This document shows positions 9,309-17,786 of a stretch of 64,000 bases of DNA, piece after piece. Below the pieces are notes generated by a model. It saw nothing but the letters and a program-made list of their open reading frames with translations, was not told the origin of the DNA and ran no database searches. Location of the stretch: the NCBI GenBank assembly GCA_964516435.1, contig CAZEZP010000012.1, positions 1-64,000 on the forward strand. The letters run 5' to 3'. A program made the translations under genes and the position numbers. The stretch's first letter is position 1. Each line of letters starts with the position of its first letter. The stretch is from HGW-17 sp964516435. Its GTDB lineage: Bacteria; Myxococcota_A; Polyangia; HGW-17.

Positions 9309-10177
9309 TGGATCGTACACGGATTTCCGATCAGGTGAACGCGGTGCGCAAGGTGCTGGTGCGGCACATGCCGCGCCGGCACTTCTCCGCCTGGCTCTTG
9401 CGCTGGTCCCGCCTGCGCCTGCCCGGGCCGCTGGCGCGCCTGCAGAACGAGTGGTTCGCGCGGCTGGTACACCTGGATCTCTCGGAAGCCGAGTGGAAAC
9501 CGGCGCAATATCCCACGCTCAACGCCTTCTTCACCCGGAAACTGCGTGCGGACGCCCGTCCGGTGGAAGCCGACCCCCGCACGGCCGTTTTTCCCTGCGA
9601 CGGCCGCATGGGCGCGTTCGGCCCCATCGATGGCAGCACCCTCATCCAGGCCAAGGGGATCGACTATGATCTTGCGCATCTCCTGATGGATGAAGCCTGG
9701 GCCCGGCGCTTCGAGAACGGGCACTTCCTCACCATCTACCTGAGCCCGCGGGACTACCACCGCGTGCACTTCCCCCTCTCCGGGCGCGTGGTGCGCTTTC
9801 ATCACATTCCCGGCCATTCGGGCACTTCCTATCCCGTCGGGCCCTGGTGCGTCGCCCACATCAAGCGCCTCTACTGCCGCAACGAGCGCATCGTCACCTA
9901 CGTGGAGACCGAAGCCGGCTGCATGGCCGTCGTGATGGTGGCTGCCGCCGGCGTCGGAAACATGACGCTCTCCTACACTTCCGAGTTTCCACAGAGCGAT
10001 CGCACGCGCGACTTCGCGCAGGATCTGGATGTGAAGGTCTCCAAGGGCGACGAATGTGGAATCTTTCATCTCGGCTCCACCGTCATCCTGCTCTTCGAAA
10101 AATTTCCCTGGCAATTCGAACCCGTCGAACCGGGACAAGTCGTCCGGGTGGGGCGGCCGCTTGGAAAATTTCACTAA
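9308..10177 (+). CDS. psd: Phosphatidylserine decarboxylase proenzyme
   Basis: 289 residues. Converts phosphatidylserine to phosphatidylethanolamine at the inner membrane. The conserved segments are present: YPTLNAFFTRKLR, PCDGRMGAFG, YLSPRDYHRVHFP, and the self-cleavage site near the C-terminus in FHLGSTVILLFEK, where Ser of GST becomes the pyruvoyl group. Length is normal for the bacterial type. The ATG overlaps the TGA of the upstream peptidase (TGATG), which points to translational coupling. An in-frame extension to 8981 overlaps the peptidase and is not supported. Confidence 0.95.
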   Translation: MDRTRISDQVNAVRKVLVRHMPRRHFSAWLLRWSRLRLPGPLARLQNEWFARLVHLDLSEAEWKPAQYPTLNAFFTRKLRADARPVEADPRTAVFPCDGRMGAFGPIDGSTLIQAKGIDYDLAHLLMDEAWARRFENGHFLTIYLSPRDYHRVHFPLSGRVVRFHHIPGHSGTSYPVGPWCVAHIKRLYCRNERIVTYVETEAGCMAVVMVAAAGVGNMTLSYTSEFPQSDRTRDFAQDLDVKVSKGDECGIFHLGSTVILLFEKFPWQFEPVEPGQVVRVGRPLGKFH

Positions 10178-10232
10178 AAGGTTGCCTTTCCTCCGGCTTT
10201 TCCTTTAGTATTTTTCCACTCCGGGGGTGTCC

Positions 10233-11420
10233 ATGTCCGAGAAAACGCTTTTTTCGGCCGCAGAACTCGAGGCGATTGGAATCCGGCTGGAAACGACCGA
10301 CCACGCCGAGCCGCATCTGATCCCGCTCCATGGAATGGAAACGGCCGTGCACGGCCAGGAGGATATGCCGCTTTCGGCAGCCGTGATCCTGCCGGACATG
10401 GACGCATTCTGGAAAATGGCCATCCATGCGGAAACGCACGAAGAAGTGGCGCTCCTGGAAGAGGACGTGCTCGAGGATTCCGAGGACAGCGTCGAAACGG
10501 AAGAAGAGGGAGAAGGAAAGGCTGAAGGCGGGAAAGCCGGCAAACCGCCGAAACTGCCGCCCGTGCCGGCATCCGAGGAAGCCGCCAAGAAGATCCCGCC
10601 GCCCGTCCCGGCAGCCGAGGAGACCGCCAAGAAAGCCCCGCCACCCGTGCCGCCCAAACTGCCCGATGCGCGGCCGGCGGAACCCAACTGGAGCGATTCG
10701 TTCTTCGACGACGACTACGTTTCCACGCTGGACCCGCCGCATCCCAAGAAGACGCAGTACGAGGTGGAATTCCTGTATTCGCAGTTGGGGCTTTCACCGG
10801 GCATGAAGGTTCTGGATGCGGGCTGTGCGGATGGCCGCCATGCCATCGGGCTGGCCACACGGGGCGTGCAGGTCTCGGGCATCGACACATCCGTTGCATT
10901 CCTGCTGGCCGCCAACCAGATGGCGCAGGAAGCCGGCCAGAGCGCAACCTTCATCAAGAAGGACATGCGGGAATACGTCCCTGCCTCCCCCCTGGATGCC
11001 GTCATCTGCTTCGGCGGCACGTTCGGCTATTTTTCCGATGCCGAAAACGCCGACCTGTTGCGCCGCTTCGCCTCCTGGCTCGTCCCCGGCGGCAAATTGC
11101 TGCTGGAAGTCATGCACCGCGATTACGTGGTGAGCCAGTTGCCCTCCCGCATCTGGTGGGAAGGCAACGGCTGCATGGTCATGGACGAATGCTATTTCCA
11201 GTATGCCGACGACCGCCTCCTCGTGAAGCGCAACGCAGCCTTCGCCACCGGCAAGCAGCGCAACTACCAGTTGACCATCCGCGCGTATACCCTGCGGGAA
11301 ATCAGCGATCTGGCGCAGTCCGCCGGCTTCCGGATCCTTTCCGTCTCCGGCAGCATCTACACGCCGCGCGCGTTCACCGGCCAGTTGAGCCCCTCCATCA
11401 TCCTGGTCCTGCAGAAATGA
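10233..11420 (+). CDS. SAM-dependent methyltransferase with an acidic and Pro-rich N-terminal half
   Basis: 395 residues. The C-terminal half (from about residue 165) is a class I methyltransferase: VLDAGCADGRHAIGLA binds SAM, followed by SGIDTS and PLDAVICFGGTFGYF. The N-terminal 160 residues are unrelated: about 65 folded-looking residues, a Glu-rich run, then repeated K-x-PPPVP units with AEE spacers. The Pro-rich part may be a flexible or SH3-like docking linker (inference). Substrate unknown. The ATG at 10233 lies after a GGGGGTG; an in-frame GTG six bases earlier has no room for a ribosome site. Confidence 0.75.
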   Translation: MSEKTLFSAAELEAIGIRLETTDHAEPHLIPLHGMETAVHGQEDMPLSAAVILPDMDAFWKMAIHAETHEEVALLEEDVLEDSEDSVETEEEGEGKAEGGKAGKPPKLPPVPASEEAAKKIPPPVPAAEETAKKAPPPVPPKLPDARPAEPNWSDSFFDDDYVSTLDPPHPKKTQYEVEFLYSQLGLSPGMKVLDAGCADGRHAIGLATRGVQVSGIDTSVAFLLAANQMAQEAGQSATFIKKDMREYVPASPLDAVICFGGTFGYFSDAENADLLRRFASWLVPGGKLLLEVMHRDYVVSQLPSRIWWEGNGCMVMDECYFQYADDRLLVKRNAAFATGKQRNYQLTIRAYTLREISDLAQSAGFRILSVSGSIYTPRAFTGQLSPSIILVLQK

Positions 11421-11424
11421 CCCG

Positions 11425-13074
11425 TCAGCCGTGATCCGGGCCCGTTCCCCGGATCAGGATCGTATCGCGCTCATAGAAGGCGCTGCGTTCGGGGTAATCG
11501 ATGTTGTAGTGGAGCCCGCGGCTCTCCTGGCGGCCGCGCGCGCCCGTGAGGATGAGATCCGCCACCAGCGCCAGATTGCGCAACTCGATCAGTTCGGGCG
11601 TGATGAGGAATTTCCAGTAGTACAGATGGATTTCCTCCCGGATGAGGCGGATGCGGGAGGCCGCCCGGGCCAGGCGCTTGTCGGAGCGCACGATGCCCAC
11701 GTAGTTCCACATGGTGCGGCGGATTTCCTCCCAGTTGTGGGACACGACCACCCCCTCGTCGGAGGATACGGCCTGCCCGGACCGCCAGGGAATCAACCGG
11801 GGCGGCCGGATGCGCACGCACTCCCGCACGGCCGCCGCCGCCCGGCGTGCGAACACCAGCGCTTCCAGCAAACTGTTGGATGCCAGGCGGCAGGCCCCGT
11901 GCAAACCCGTATGGGCCACCTCGCCAATCGCGAACAATCCCGGCACATTGGTGCGCCCATCGGCGTCCGAAACCACGCCGCCGCAGGAGTAGTGGGCGGC
12001 CGGCACCACCGGAATGGGGTTTTTGCGCATGTCCACGCCGAACTCCAGGCAGCGGGCGAAGATATTGGGAAAGCGCTTCTGCAGGAAATCCCCATCCAGA
12101 TGCGTCATGTCCAGAAACACGCAATCATCGCCCGTGCGCTTGAGCTCGTTGTCGATGGCCCGCGCCACGACGTCGCGCGGGGCCAGATCCGCCCGCGGGT
12201 GGTACGCCGGCATGAACGCCGTCCCGTCGGCGCGGCGCAGGATGCCGCCTTCGCCCCGCAGCGCCTCCGAGATGAGGAAACCCTTGGCCTGCGGGTGGAA
12301 GAAGCACGTGGGATGGAACTGGTAGAATTCCATGTTGGCCACGGCCGCTCCCGCCCGGTACGCCATGGCCACGCCGTCGCCCACGGCGGTATCGGGATTG
12401 GACGTCACCAGGTAGACCTTTCCGGCGCCGCCCGTGGCCAGCACCGTGGCCCGCGCCAGGATGGTGTCGATGCGGGCGCTTTCCACGTCCATCACGAAAG
12501 CGCCGAAGCAGGCGTTCTGGCTGGTATACTTGGCCATGCTCAGCAGATCCACCGCGAAATGGTTCTCGAGAATGCGCACGTTGGACAGGCTGCGCACCTT
12601 CTTTTCCAGGTGCTCCATGAGCGCCACTCCGGTGAAATCGTCCGCATGGACGATGCGCCGGTGGGAGTGCCCGCCTTCCATGCCCAGGTCCAGTTCGCCG
12701 TTTTCCTTGCGGTTGGCCGGAAATCCGAGATTTTCGATGAGATCCCGCACGCAGGATGGGCCCTCCTGGACCACCATTTCCACGATGTCCCGATGGCACA
12801 GGCCCGCGCCCGTCTCCAGCGTGTCCTGCACGTGGCTGGCGGGCAGATCGTCCATACCAAGCACGGCGGCGATGCCCCCCTGCGCATAATACGTGCTGCC
12901 ATCGCGGATGCGCTTTTTTGTGACAATTGTCACCGAACCATGGGCGGCGGCCTGGATGGCGAAGTACAATCCAGCAATGCCGGAACCGATGACGAGATAA
13001 TCCGTTTCAATGATCTGGGAATCGAAAATGCGCGGCAATTCGAGTGTTTCTCCTTCGGGCGGGGACGCTACCAC
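11425..13074 (-). CDS. nadB: L-aspartate oxidase
   Basis: 549 residues. Oxidises L-aspartate to iminoaspartate, the first step of de novo NAD synthesis, in the cytoplasm with FAD. The FAD-binding GSGIAG is at residues 30-35. Conserved flavoprotein motifs follow: STYYAQGGIAAV, ATGGAGKVY, FYQFHPTCFF, LRGEGG, RADLAPRDVVARAI, HYSCGGV and GLHGACRLASNSLLEALVF. It is a little longer at the N-terminus than the E. coli enzyme. The GTG start follows a G-run. nadA and nadC are not in this window. The gene is divergent from the L,D-transpeptidase. Confidence 0.95.
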   Translation of the reverse strand: MVASPPEGETLELPRIFDSQIIETDYLVIGSGIAGLYFAIQAAAHGSVTIVTKKRIRDGSTYYAQGGIAAVLGMDDLPASHVQDTLETGAGLCHRDIVEMVVQEGPSCVRDLIENLGFPANRKENGELDLGMEGGHSHRRIVHADDFTGVALMEHLEKKVRSLSNVRILENHFAVDLLSMAKYTSQNACFGAFVMDVESARIDTILARATVLATGGAGKVYLVTSNPDTAVGDGVAMAYRAGAAVANMEFYQFHPTCFFHPQAKGFLISEALRGEGGILRRADGTAFMPAYHPRADLAPRDVVARAIDNELKRTGDDCVFLDMTHLDGDFLQKRFPNIFARCLEFGVDMRKNPIPVVPAAHYSCGGVVSDADGRTNVPGLFAIGEVAHTGLHGACRLASNSLLEALVFARRAAAAVRECVRIRPPRLIPWRSGQAVSSDEGVVVSHNWEEIRRTMWNYVGIVRSDKRLARAASRIRLIREEIHLYYWKFLITPELIELRNLALVADLILTGARGRQESRGLHYNIDYPERSAFYERDTILIRGTGPDHG

Positions 13075-13248
13075 CCCCCCGGTCTTCCGTCAATGCCTCC
13101 GCAGGACCCCGGCAGGCGTGGGAAATTTTGCGTTTTTTCCCCGGTTGGCGTTTCATGGGGGGCCATGAAGACGCGTCCGATGCCTCTTTCGCCCCCCCTG
13201 CCCCCTCCGCCGGAGATTCCGTTTCCGGCAATGCCCCGGGAGGATGCC

Positions 13249-15441
13249 ATGCCCCCCAAAGACACGCCTTCGCCCCGCCGGAAAAAACGCCGCGGGTTCG
13301 GAACCCTGGCGGTTTCCATCGTGGCGTTCGCCGCTTTTTCGGCCGGCCTGGCCTGGGCGGTGGACTCCTTCCTCTCCCGCCGTTCACCCGCCGGCGGACC
13401 GGCCGCGGGCTTCCGGAACGCGCCGGCAGGCCGCAATGCCAGACCGGCAGGAGCGCCCGCCGAAACGCCAAATGGCGCCGGCGACCGCACGGTGCAGGTA
13501 GCGGCCCCCGTCATTCCCGAGGACACGGACATCCCCGAAGGCATGCGCGTGCATGTCGCCAAGGACGGCCAACTGATACCCCGGCGCATTTCCGATGTGG
13601 AAAAATTCGGCTATTTCATCGTGGACCTGAGCGACGACGCGGTCCCGTTCATCTTCAGCGAAACGGCCGAGGCTCCCAACCGCTACCGCAAGACGTTCGT
13701 GGACGTGGCCAACGACCGCACGGACGAGCGGGGAGAACCCCTGCCCGAAGGCCGCCACAACTTCGTGGAACTGTTCGGCATCCCTCCGAGCCTGTCGGTG
13801 GTGGCCCGGCGCTTCCAGGAAGACGAGAAGAAGGAGTGCTTTTCCAAAATCGACTACGAGTTCTTCCGCAAGAGCCGCCTGAGCGTCTCCGATACGCAGT
13901 CCACGGCCATCCGGGAGGAATTCGAGCAGTTGCAGGCCGAACTCGATCGCGCCCGCAAGAAGACGGGCAAGGATGCGGCGCAACTGGCCAGGACCAACGA
14001 ATATGCCCTGCTCGTGAAGAAGTACAATGCGGCTTCCGCGAAACTGACCATGATTGCCGAAGCCCAGAAGCGCCTGGCCTGCGAAGGGCTCCTGGACAAG
14101 CACACCCCCGGCGTGCTCTCCGCCGCCACCGTCAAGGCCATCCGGGACTTCGAGCACAAGCACATGATCTTCGGCTGGGGCATCCTTTCGGGGGATACCC
14201 GGGCGGGTTTCGGCCGCACGCCCCTGGAAAACAACTTCGCCACCCTGCGCCGCGTGCTGGAAGCCCGCGTGACCTGGTCGCTGGGCATCATCGAGGACGG
14301 CTCCGTCAATGGCGTGAAGGAACTGCCCGACACGTGGAAGGACAAGGAAGGCAAGGAGCACAAGGTCCGCAACCTCGTAGACGAATACACGACGCTGCTG
14401 ATGCGGGAGATGGGCGTGGACACGCCGGAGAAGGCGCGCGCGTTCTTCCTGAAGGCCGACCCGCGGGACTTCGCCTCGCTGCGGGTGGCGTTCGCCGGGC
14501 CGCCGCTGCCCGAGTATTACCAGAGCGACATGGATTTCTCCGTGGTCATCGACCGCGGCGACGTGTACTACGACGCTCCCTTCGACGCCGCGGGCAACGC
14601 ACGCTCCCAGCCGGTGTTCCGGCGCCCCCGCACCATCCTGTACATCGAGTACCTGGGACAGAAGATTCCCCTGGTGCGCTACGGCACCACCATCGGCGGC
14701 TGGCGCCGGGAATTCAGGGATGGCCGGGAATATCTCGCCTACAAAGGCTCCGATGTGGGCCCCCGCATCTGGAAGGACATCTATGCCGCGCCCGTGTGGA
14801 TTCCCCCGGCCACCACGCCGCCCTCGTCCCTGCTCAAGCGGGAGAAAATCGACAACCGCTGGGTGACCCGCGTGAACACCGAGGAGATGGGGCCCTCCTA
14901 CGCCTCGGCGTACGGGCTGGTGGCCGCCGTGCATATCCGCAGCACCGACGACAACGGGCGCCCCATCTGGCAGGACAACGGCATCCGCTCGCACGGCTCG
15001 GTGGACTACATGTCCATCATGCGCTCCTTCTCCCATGGCTGCCACCGCCTGCACAACCACCTGGCGATCCGCCTGTTCTCCTTCATCCTGCACCATCGCG
15101 CCCACGAACGAGTGGGGCAGACGAAACTGCGCTACAACAAGAAGTTTTCCGTCGGCGGGCAGAACTACCAGGTGCTGCTGGACACGCGCGGCTACCAGTT
15201 CTCGCTGCGCCGCCCCATCCCGGTGATGGTGGAGGAAGGCCGCATCCTCGGAAAACTGAAGGAGCCCTACAAGGGGCTTCTGCCCATTCCGGGGCACGTC
15301 TACGACCCCGACGACCCCAACCTCAAGGAGAACGTGACCGTGGACCCGGCGGATCGGGCTGGCCCCGTGTCCGGAGATCCCGAAGGCGCCGACGCCGCCG
15401 ACCTGCCGCAACTGCCCCCGCCGCCGCCCGCACGCCGCTAG
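13249..15441 (+). CDS. L,D-transpeptidase (YkuD domain), membrane-anchored
   Basis: 730 residues from the ATG that follows GGGAGG by five bases; an in-frame ATG at 13165 is possible. A basic stretch (RRKKRRG) and one transmembrane segment at about residues 15-35 place the body in the periplasm. The C-terminal third has the YkuD signature GIRSHG...FSHGCHRLHN, with the catalytic Cys at about residue 598. This family makes 3-3 cross-links in peptidoglycan or attaches proteins to it. The middle contains a coiled-coil-like segment and a possible peptidoglycan-binding region (VKAIRDFEHKHMI). The tail is Pro-rich. The protein is much longer than minimal YkuD enzymes. Confidence 0.9.
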   Translation: MPPKDTPSPRRKKRRGFGTLAVSIVAFAAFSAGLAWAVDSFLSRRSPAGGPAAGFRNAPAGRNARPAGAPAETPNGAGDRTVQVAAPVIPEDTDIPEGMRVHVAKDGQLIPRRISDVEKFGYFIVDLSDDAVPFIFSETAEAPNRYRKTFVDVANDRTDERGEPLPEGRHNFVELFGIPPSLSVVARRFQEDEKKECFSKIDYEFFRKSRLSVSDTQSTAIREEFEQLQAELDRARKKTGKDAAQLARTNEYALLVKKYNAASAKLTMIAEAQKRLACEGLLDKHTPGVLSAATVKAIRDFEHKHMIFGWGILSGDTRAGFGRTPLENNFATLRRVLEARVTWSLGIIEDGSVNGVKELPDTWKDKEGKEHKVRNLVDEYTTLLMREMGVDTPEKARAFFLKADPRDFASLRVAFAGPPLPEYYQSDMDFSVVIDRGDVYYDAPFDAAGNARSQPVFRRPRTILYIEYLGQKIPLVRYGTTIGGWRREFRDGREYLAYKGSDVGPRIWKDIYAAPVWIPPATTPPSSLLKREKIDNRWVTRVNTEEMGPSYASAYGLVAAVHIRSTDDNGRPIWQDNGIRSHGSVDYMSIMRSFSHGCHRLHNHLAIRLFSFILHHRAHERVGQTKLRYNKKFSVGGQNYQVLLDTRGYQFSLRRPIPVMVEEGRILGKLKEPYKGLLPIPGHVYDPDDPNLKENVTVDPADRAGPVSGDPEGADAADLPQLPPPPPARR

Positions 15442-15455
15442 TCGGGTCCGCCAAA

Positions 15456-15865
15456 CCAGCTTTGGCCCAGAGTCCGCTCCCAGTGGACACCAGAACCCAG
15501 CTTTGGCCCAGAGTCCGTTCCCGGTGAACACCGGAACCCAGCTTTGGCCCAGAGTCCGCTCCCGGTGGACACCAGAACCCAGCTTTGGCCCAGAGTCCGT
15601 TCCCGGTGAGCACCGGAACCCAGCTTTGGCCCAGAGTCCGCTCCCGGTGGACACCGGAACCCAGCTTTGGCCCAGAGTCCGTTCCCGGTGAACACCGGAA
15701 CCCAACTTTGGCCCAGAGTCCGTTCCCGGTGAACACCGGAACCCAGCTTTGGCCCAGAGTCCGTTCCCGGTGAACACCGGAACCCAGCTTTGGCCCAGAG
15801 TCCGTTCCCGGTGAACACCGGAAGCCAGCCTTGGTCCAGAGTCCGTTCCCGGTGGACACCGGAAA
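15456..15865. repeat. Tandem array of ten 41-bp repeats
   Basis: Ten head-to-tail copies of a 41-base unit. The CTTTGG landmark recurs at 15460, 15501, 15542, 15583, 15624, 15665, 15706, 15747, 15788 and 15829. Each unit includes an imperfect palindrome, TTCCCGGTG-AA-CACCGGAA. Copies 1-6 alternate between a CTCCC..GGAC and a TTCCC..GAAC or GAGC form, which suggests growth by duplication of 82-bp pairs; copies 6-9 are almost identical. The array begins 15 bases after the L,D-transpeptidase stop. Reading frames stay open across it in several frames on both strands, but the unit is not a multiple of three and no gene start fits. Confidence 0.95.
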
Positions 15866-16105
15866 TCAACGGTATTCCCCGCCGCCCGGCTGCCGACGCC
15901 GGGTGCATCGATTTCACATCGAAACACGTTCGCGCTTCCGGCTGCCACCCGGCCAACATCCGAACATTTCCGTCCCCCGCCGCCGCAGAGCCTGCACCCG
16001 CGAAACCCGCGGCCAGGAAAGTCCGCCGCCGAAAAAAATCCGCCTTCCCCTTGATCTTCCACAGGCTTTCCCGTTACAACCGCAGCTGCGCGAAAGGGGG
16101 AATTC
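15866..16105. other. Intergenic region after the repeat array
   Basis: No gene or structured RNA was recognised. The only useful signal is a GGGGGAATTC ribosome site directly before the next gene. Confidence 0.5.
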
Positions 16106-17383
16106 ATGAAAATCCTCTTCTGGGCCACGCATCTGAATGGCGAAATCCTCAACTACCTGCGCTACGAACAGGCGCGCCGGAAGCACGACCTGCTCCTGGC
16201 CTACGATCGCTGGGACCGGTTCCAGGGCGAGGCCTGCCAGACCCTGTGGCCGCTTTCGGTGCGCGTGGTGGGCCGCCGCACCTGGCGGGATCACCTGGAA
16301 ATCCAGCGTTTCGGCGCCGACGTCGTGGTGGTGGACAACCATCTTCCGCCGCTGCCGGTGGCCCGGAAGATATTCGTGATCTGGCACGGCTATGGATGGA
16401 AAGGCCCCCAGGACCGGGCCGAATTCGCCACCTTCTTCCGGCAGTGCGAGCGGCTCACGGGCCCCATCGACGCGCCCAACCCGCGTTTTTTATGGAAAGC
16501 CTATGGTCCCCTGGACGAATCCCAGCGCATCGAGCGCATGGAACTGCCACCGTCCAACATCCGGCAACTGGGCATGGCGGCCGCCGACGACTTCTTCGTG
16601 CGCACGCTCGACCGGGCGGCCGTGCAGCCCTTCTACACCGTGGACGTGAAACGGCCCACGCTGCTGTTCGCCCCCACCTGGCACTACGATGAAGTGTTCC
16701 ACCACTGGGGCGGAGACGCCCGGATGCTGGACGCCCTGGGAGATTTCGTGGAAAAGCGCGGGGTCAACCTGGTCATGCGCATGCACGACCGCAGGCGCTA
16801 CGCCCCGGAAACGCTGGCCCGCGTGGATGCCTGGGCGGCCGCCCACCCCGGCGTCATGCTCAAGTACCACGACGAATGGGAGGACAACACGGTGGACCTG
16901 ATGCTGGCCGACGTGCTGCTGACGAATTTCTCATCCATCGCCAATCCCTACTATGCATCGGGGAAACCCAGCGTGCACATCTATCCCCTGAGCCCGGAAG
17001 TGGAAGAAGTCCAGTGGCGCCGCCTGCAGACCGGCGGCGTCGATGCGGGCCGGAAGATTCGCACGCGGGACCTGTGGAAACTGGATCTCACCGAAAACGG
17101 GGGCGATCTGGCCCGCACGCCCGAGGAGATGTTCGCCCAACTCGACGCCGCGCTGGCCCATCCGGACGTCCACCGGGAACGCGCGCGCCGCTTTCTGGAC
17201 ACCTACATCTTCGGCTGCGACGGGCACACCTGCGAACGCATCGGAAGTTTCATCGACGAGTGGGCCGGCGATGACGGTTCCGGGTGGCATTGGCCGCCAG
17301 CCGCGCAACTGCTGCGCCCTGCCGTGATGCGGGGCTGGCTGCGCACGGCACAGCACGAATGGCAGACCCGCAGACGGAAGTAG
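16106..17383 (+). CDS. CDP-glycerol glycerophosphotransferase family protein
   Basis: 425 residues, no signal peptide. The C-terminal half resembles the TagB/TagF fold (GT-B): IWHGYGWKGP corresponds to the WHG-x-x-x-K motif, LLFAPTWHYD to the APTW motif, RMHD to the substrate loop, and LLTNFSSIANPYYASGKPSVHIY to the TDYSS-x-x-x-D-y-x-x-x-xKP motif, here with Asn-Phe in place of Asp-Tyr. Family members transfer glycerol-phosphate or other phospho-polyols to surface glycans. In a Gram-negative cell it more likely decorates a capsule or O-antigen than a teichoic acid (inference). No other glycan gene is adjacent. Confidence 0.8.
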   Translation: MKILFWATHLNGEILNYLRYEQARRKHDLLLAYDRWDRFQGEACQTLWPLSVRVVGRRTWRDHLEIQRFGADVVVVDNHLPPLPVARKIFVIWHGYGWKGPQDRAEFATFFRQCERLTGPIDAPNPRFLWKAYGPLDESQRIERMELPPSNIRQLGMAAADDFFVRTLDRAAVQPFYTVDVKRPTLLFAPTWHYDEVFHHWGGDARMLDALGDFVEKRGVNLVMRMHDRRRYAPETLARVDAWAAAHPGVMLKYHDEWEDNTVDLMLADVLLTNFSSIANPYYASGKPSVHIYPLSPEVEEVQWRRLQTGGVDAGRKIRTRDLWKLDLTENGGDLARTPEEMFAQLDAALAHPDVHRERARRFLDTYIFGCDGHTCERIGSFIDEWAGDDGSGWHWPPAAQLLRPAVMRGWLRTAQHEWQTRRRK

Positions 17384-17786
17384 CCGCCCCCCGGAACCTT
17401 CCCGCAGAAACCAGTTTTTCCCTTTGCCTGAGGGTTGCTCCGCCCCGGAAGCCGAATCCGCCCGCGGACAAGAAAGGCACCGCCGTGGACGCCCGGCTTG
17501 CGAACCGCAGATTTTCGTTTTCGAATTCCCGGTCAAAAAAACAGCAAAAAGCCGCCTGCGAGGGCGATTCCGGCTTTGATCAACCCCGCATCCCAGACAG
17601 GTGGGTCCCACAATAGCCGACGCCTGCTTCTCCTCCACCTTGACGAGGAGCTTGCGCGGTTCGGCCAGCGGCAGAACCCGGGGTTGACGCGTTGGGGATG
17701 AACATGTGTCCGGCTGTCGCGTCCCGCAGACGGCAAAATTTTTATACCGGGAAGTTCGGGAGGATTCAAGAACGGTTTTCGGTTTC
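17384..17786. other. Intergenic region between convergent genes
   Basis: About 400 bases between the glycerophosphotransferase and the arsenic operon. No coding sequence is supported. It holds a terminator-like hairpin for the minus strand at 17535-17577. Confidence 0.5.
17535..17577 (-). terminator. Candidate terminator of the arsenic operon
   Basis: On the minus strand AAAGCCG (17577-17571) and CGGCTTT (17554-17548) can pair across a 16-base loop, followed by TTGCTG and a run of seven T (17540-17534). It lies about 210 bases after the end of the operon. Confidence 0.5.

Noticed and set aside
11431..13164. Long open frame opposite nadB and continuous with the L,D-transpeptidase
   Set aside because: It is antisense to a confident nadB, lacks family matches, and the transpeptidase has its own start and ribosome site. 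GC-rich DNA gives such open frames.
15456..15865. CRISPR array
   Set aside because: The units abut with no spacers and vary at fixed positions; no cas genes are present.
16010..16040. Sequence AGGAAAGTCCG resembling an RNase P RNA segment
   Set aside because: The other conserved parts of RNase P RNA are absent and too few bases remain before the next gene.
15323..16152. Repeat-spanning open frames encoding Trp/Pro/Gly-rich repeats
   Set aside because: They appear in several frames on both strands because the 41-bp unit lacks stops; no start, ribosome site or domain.
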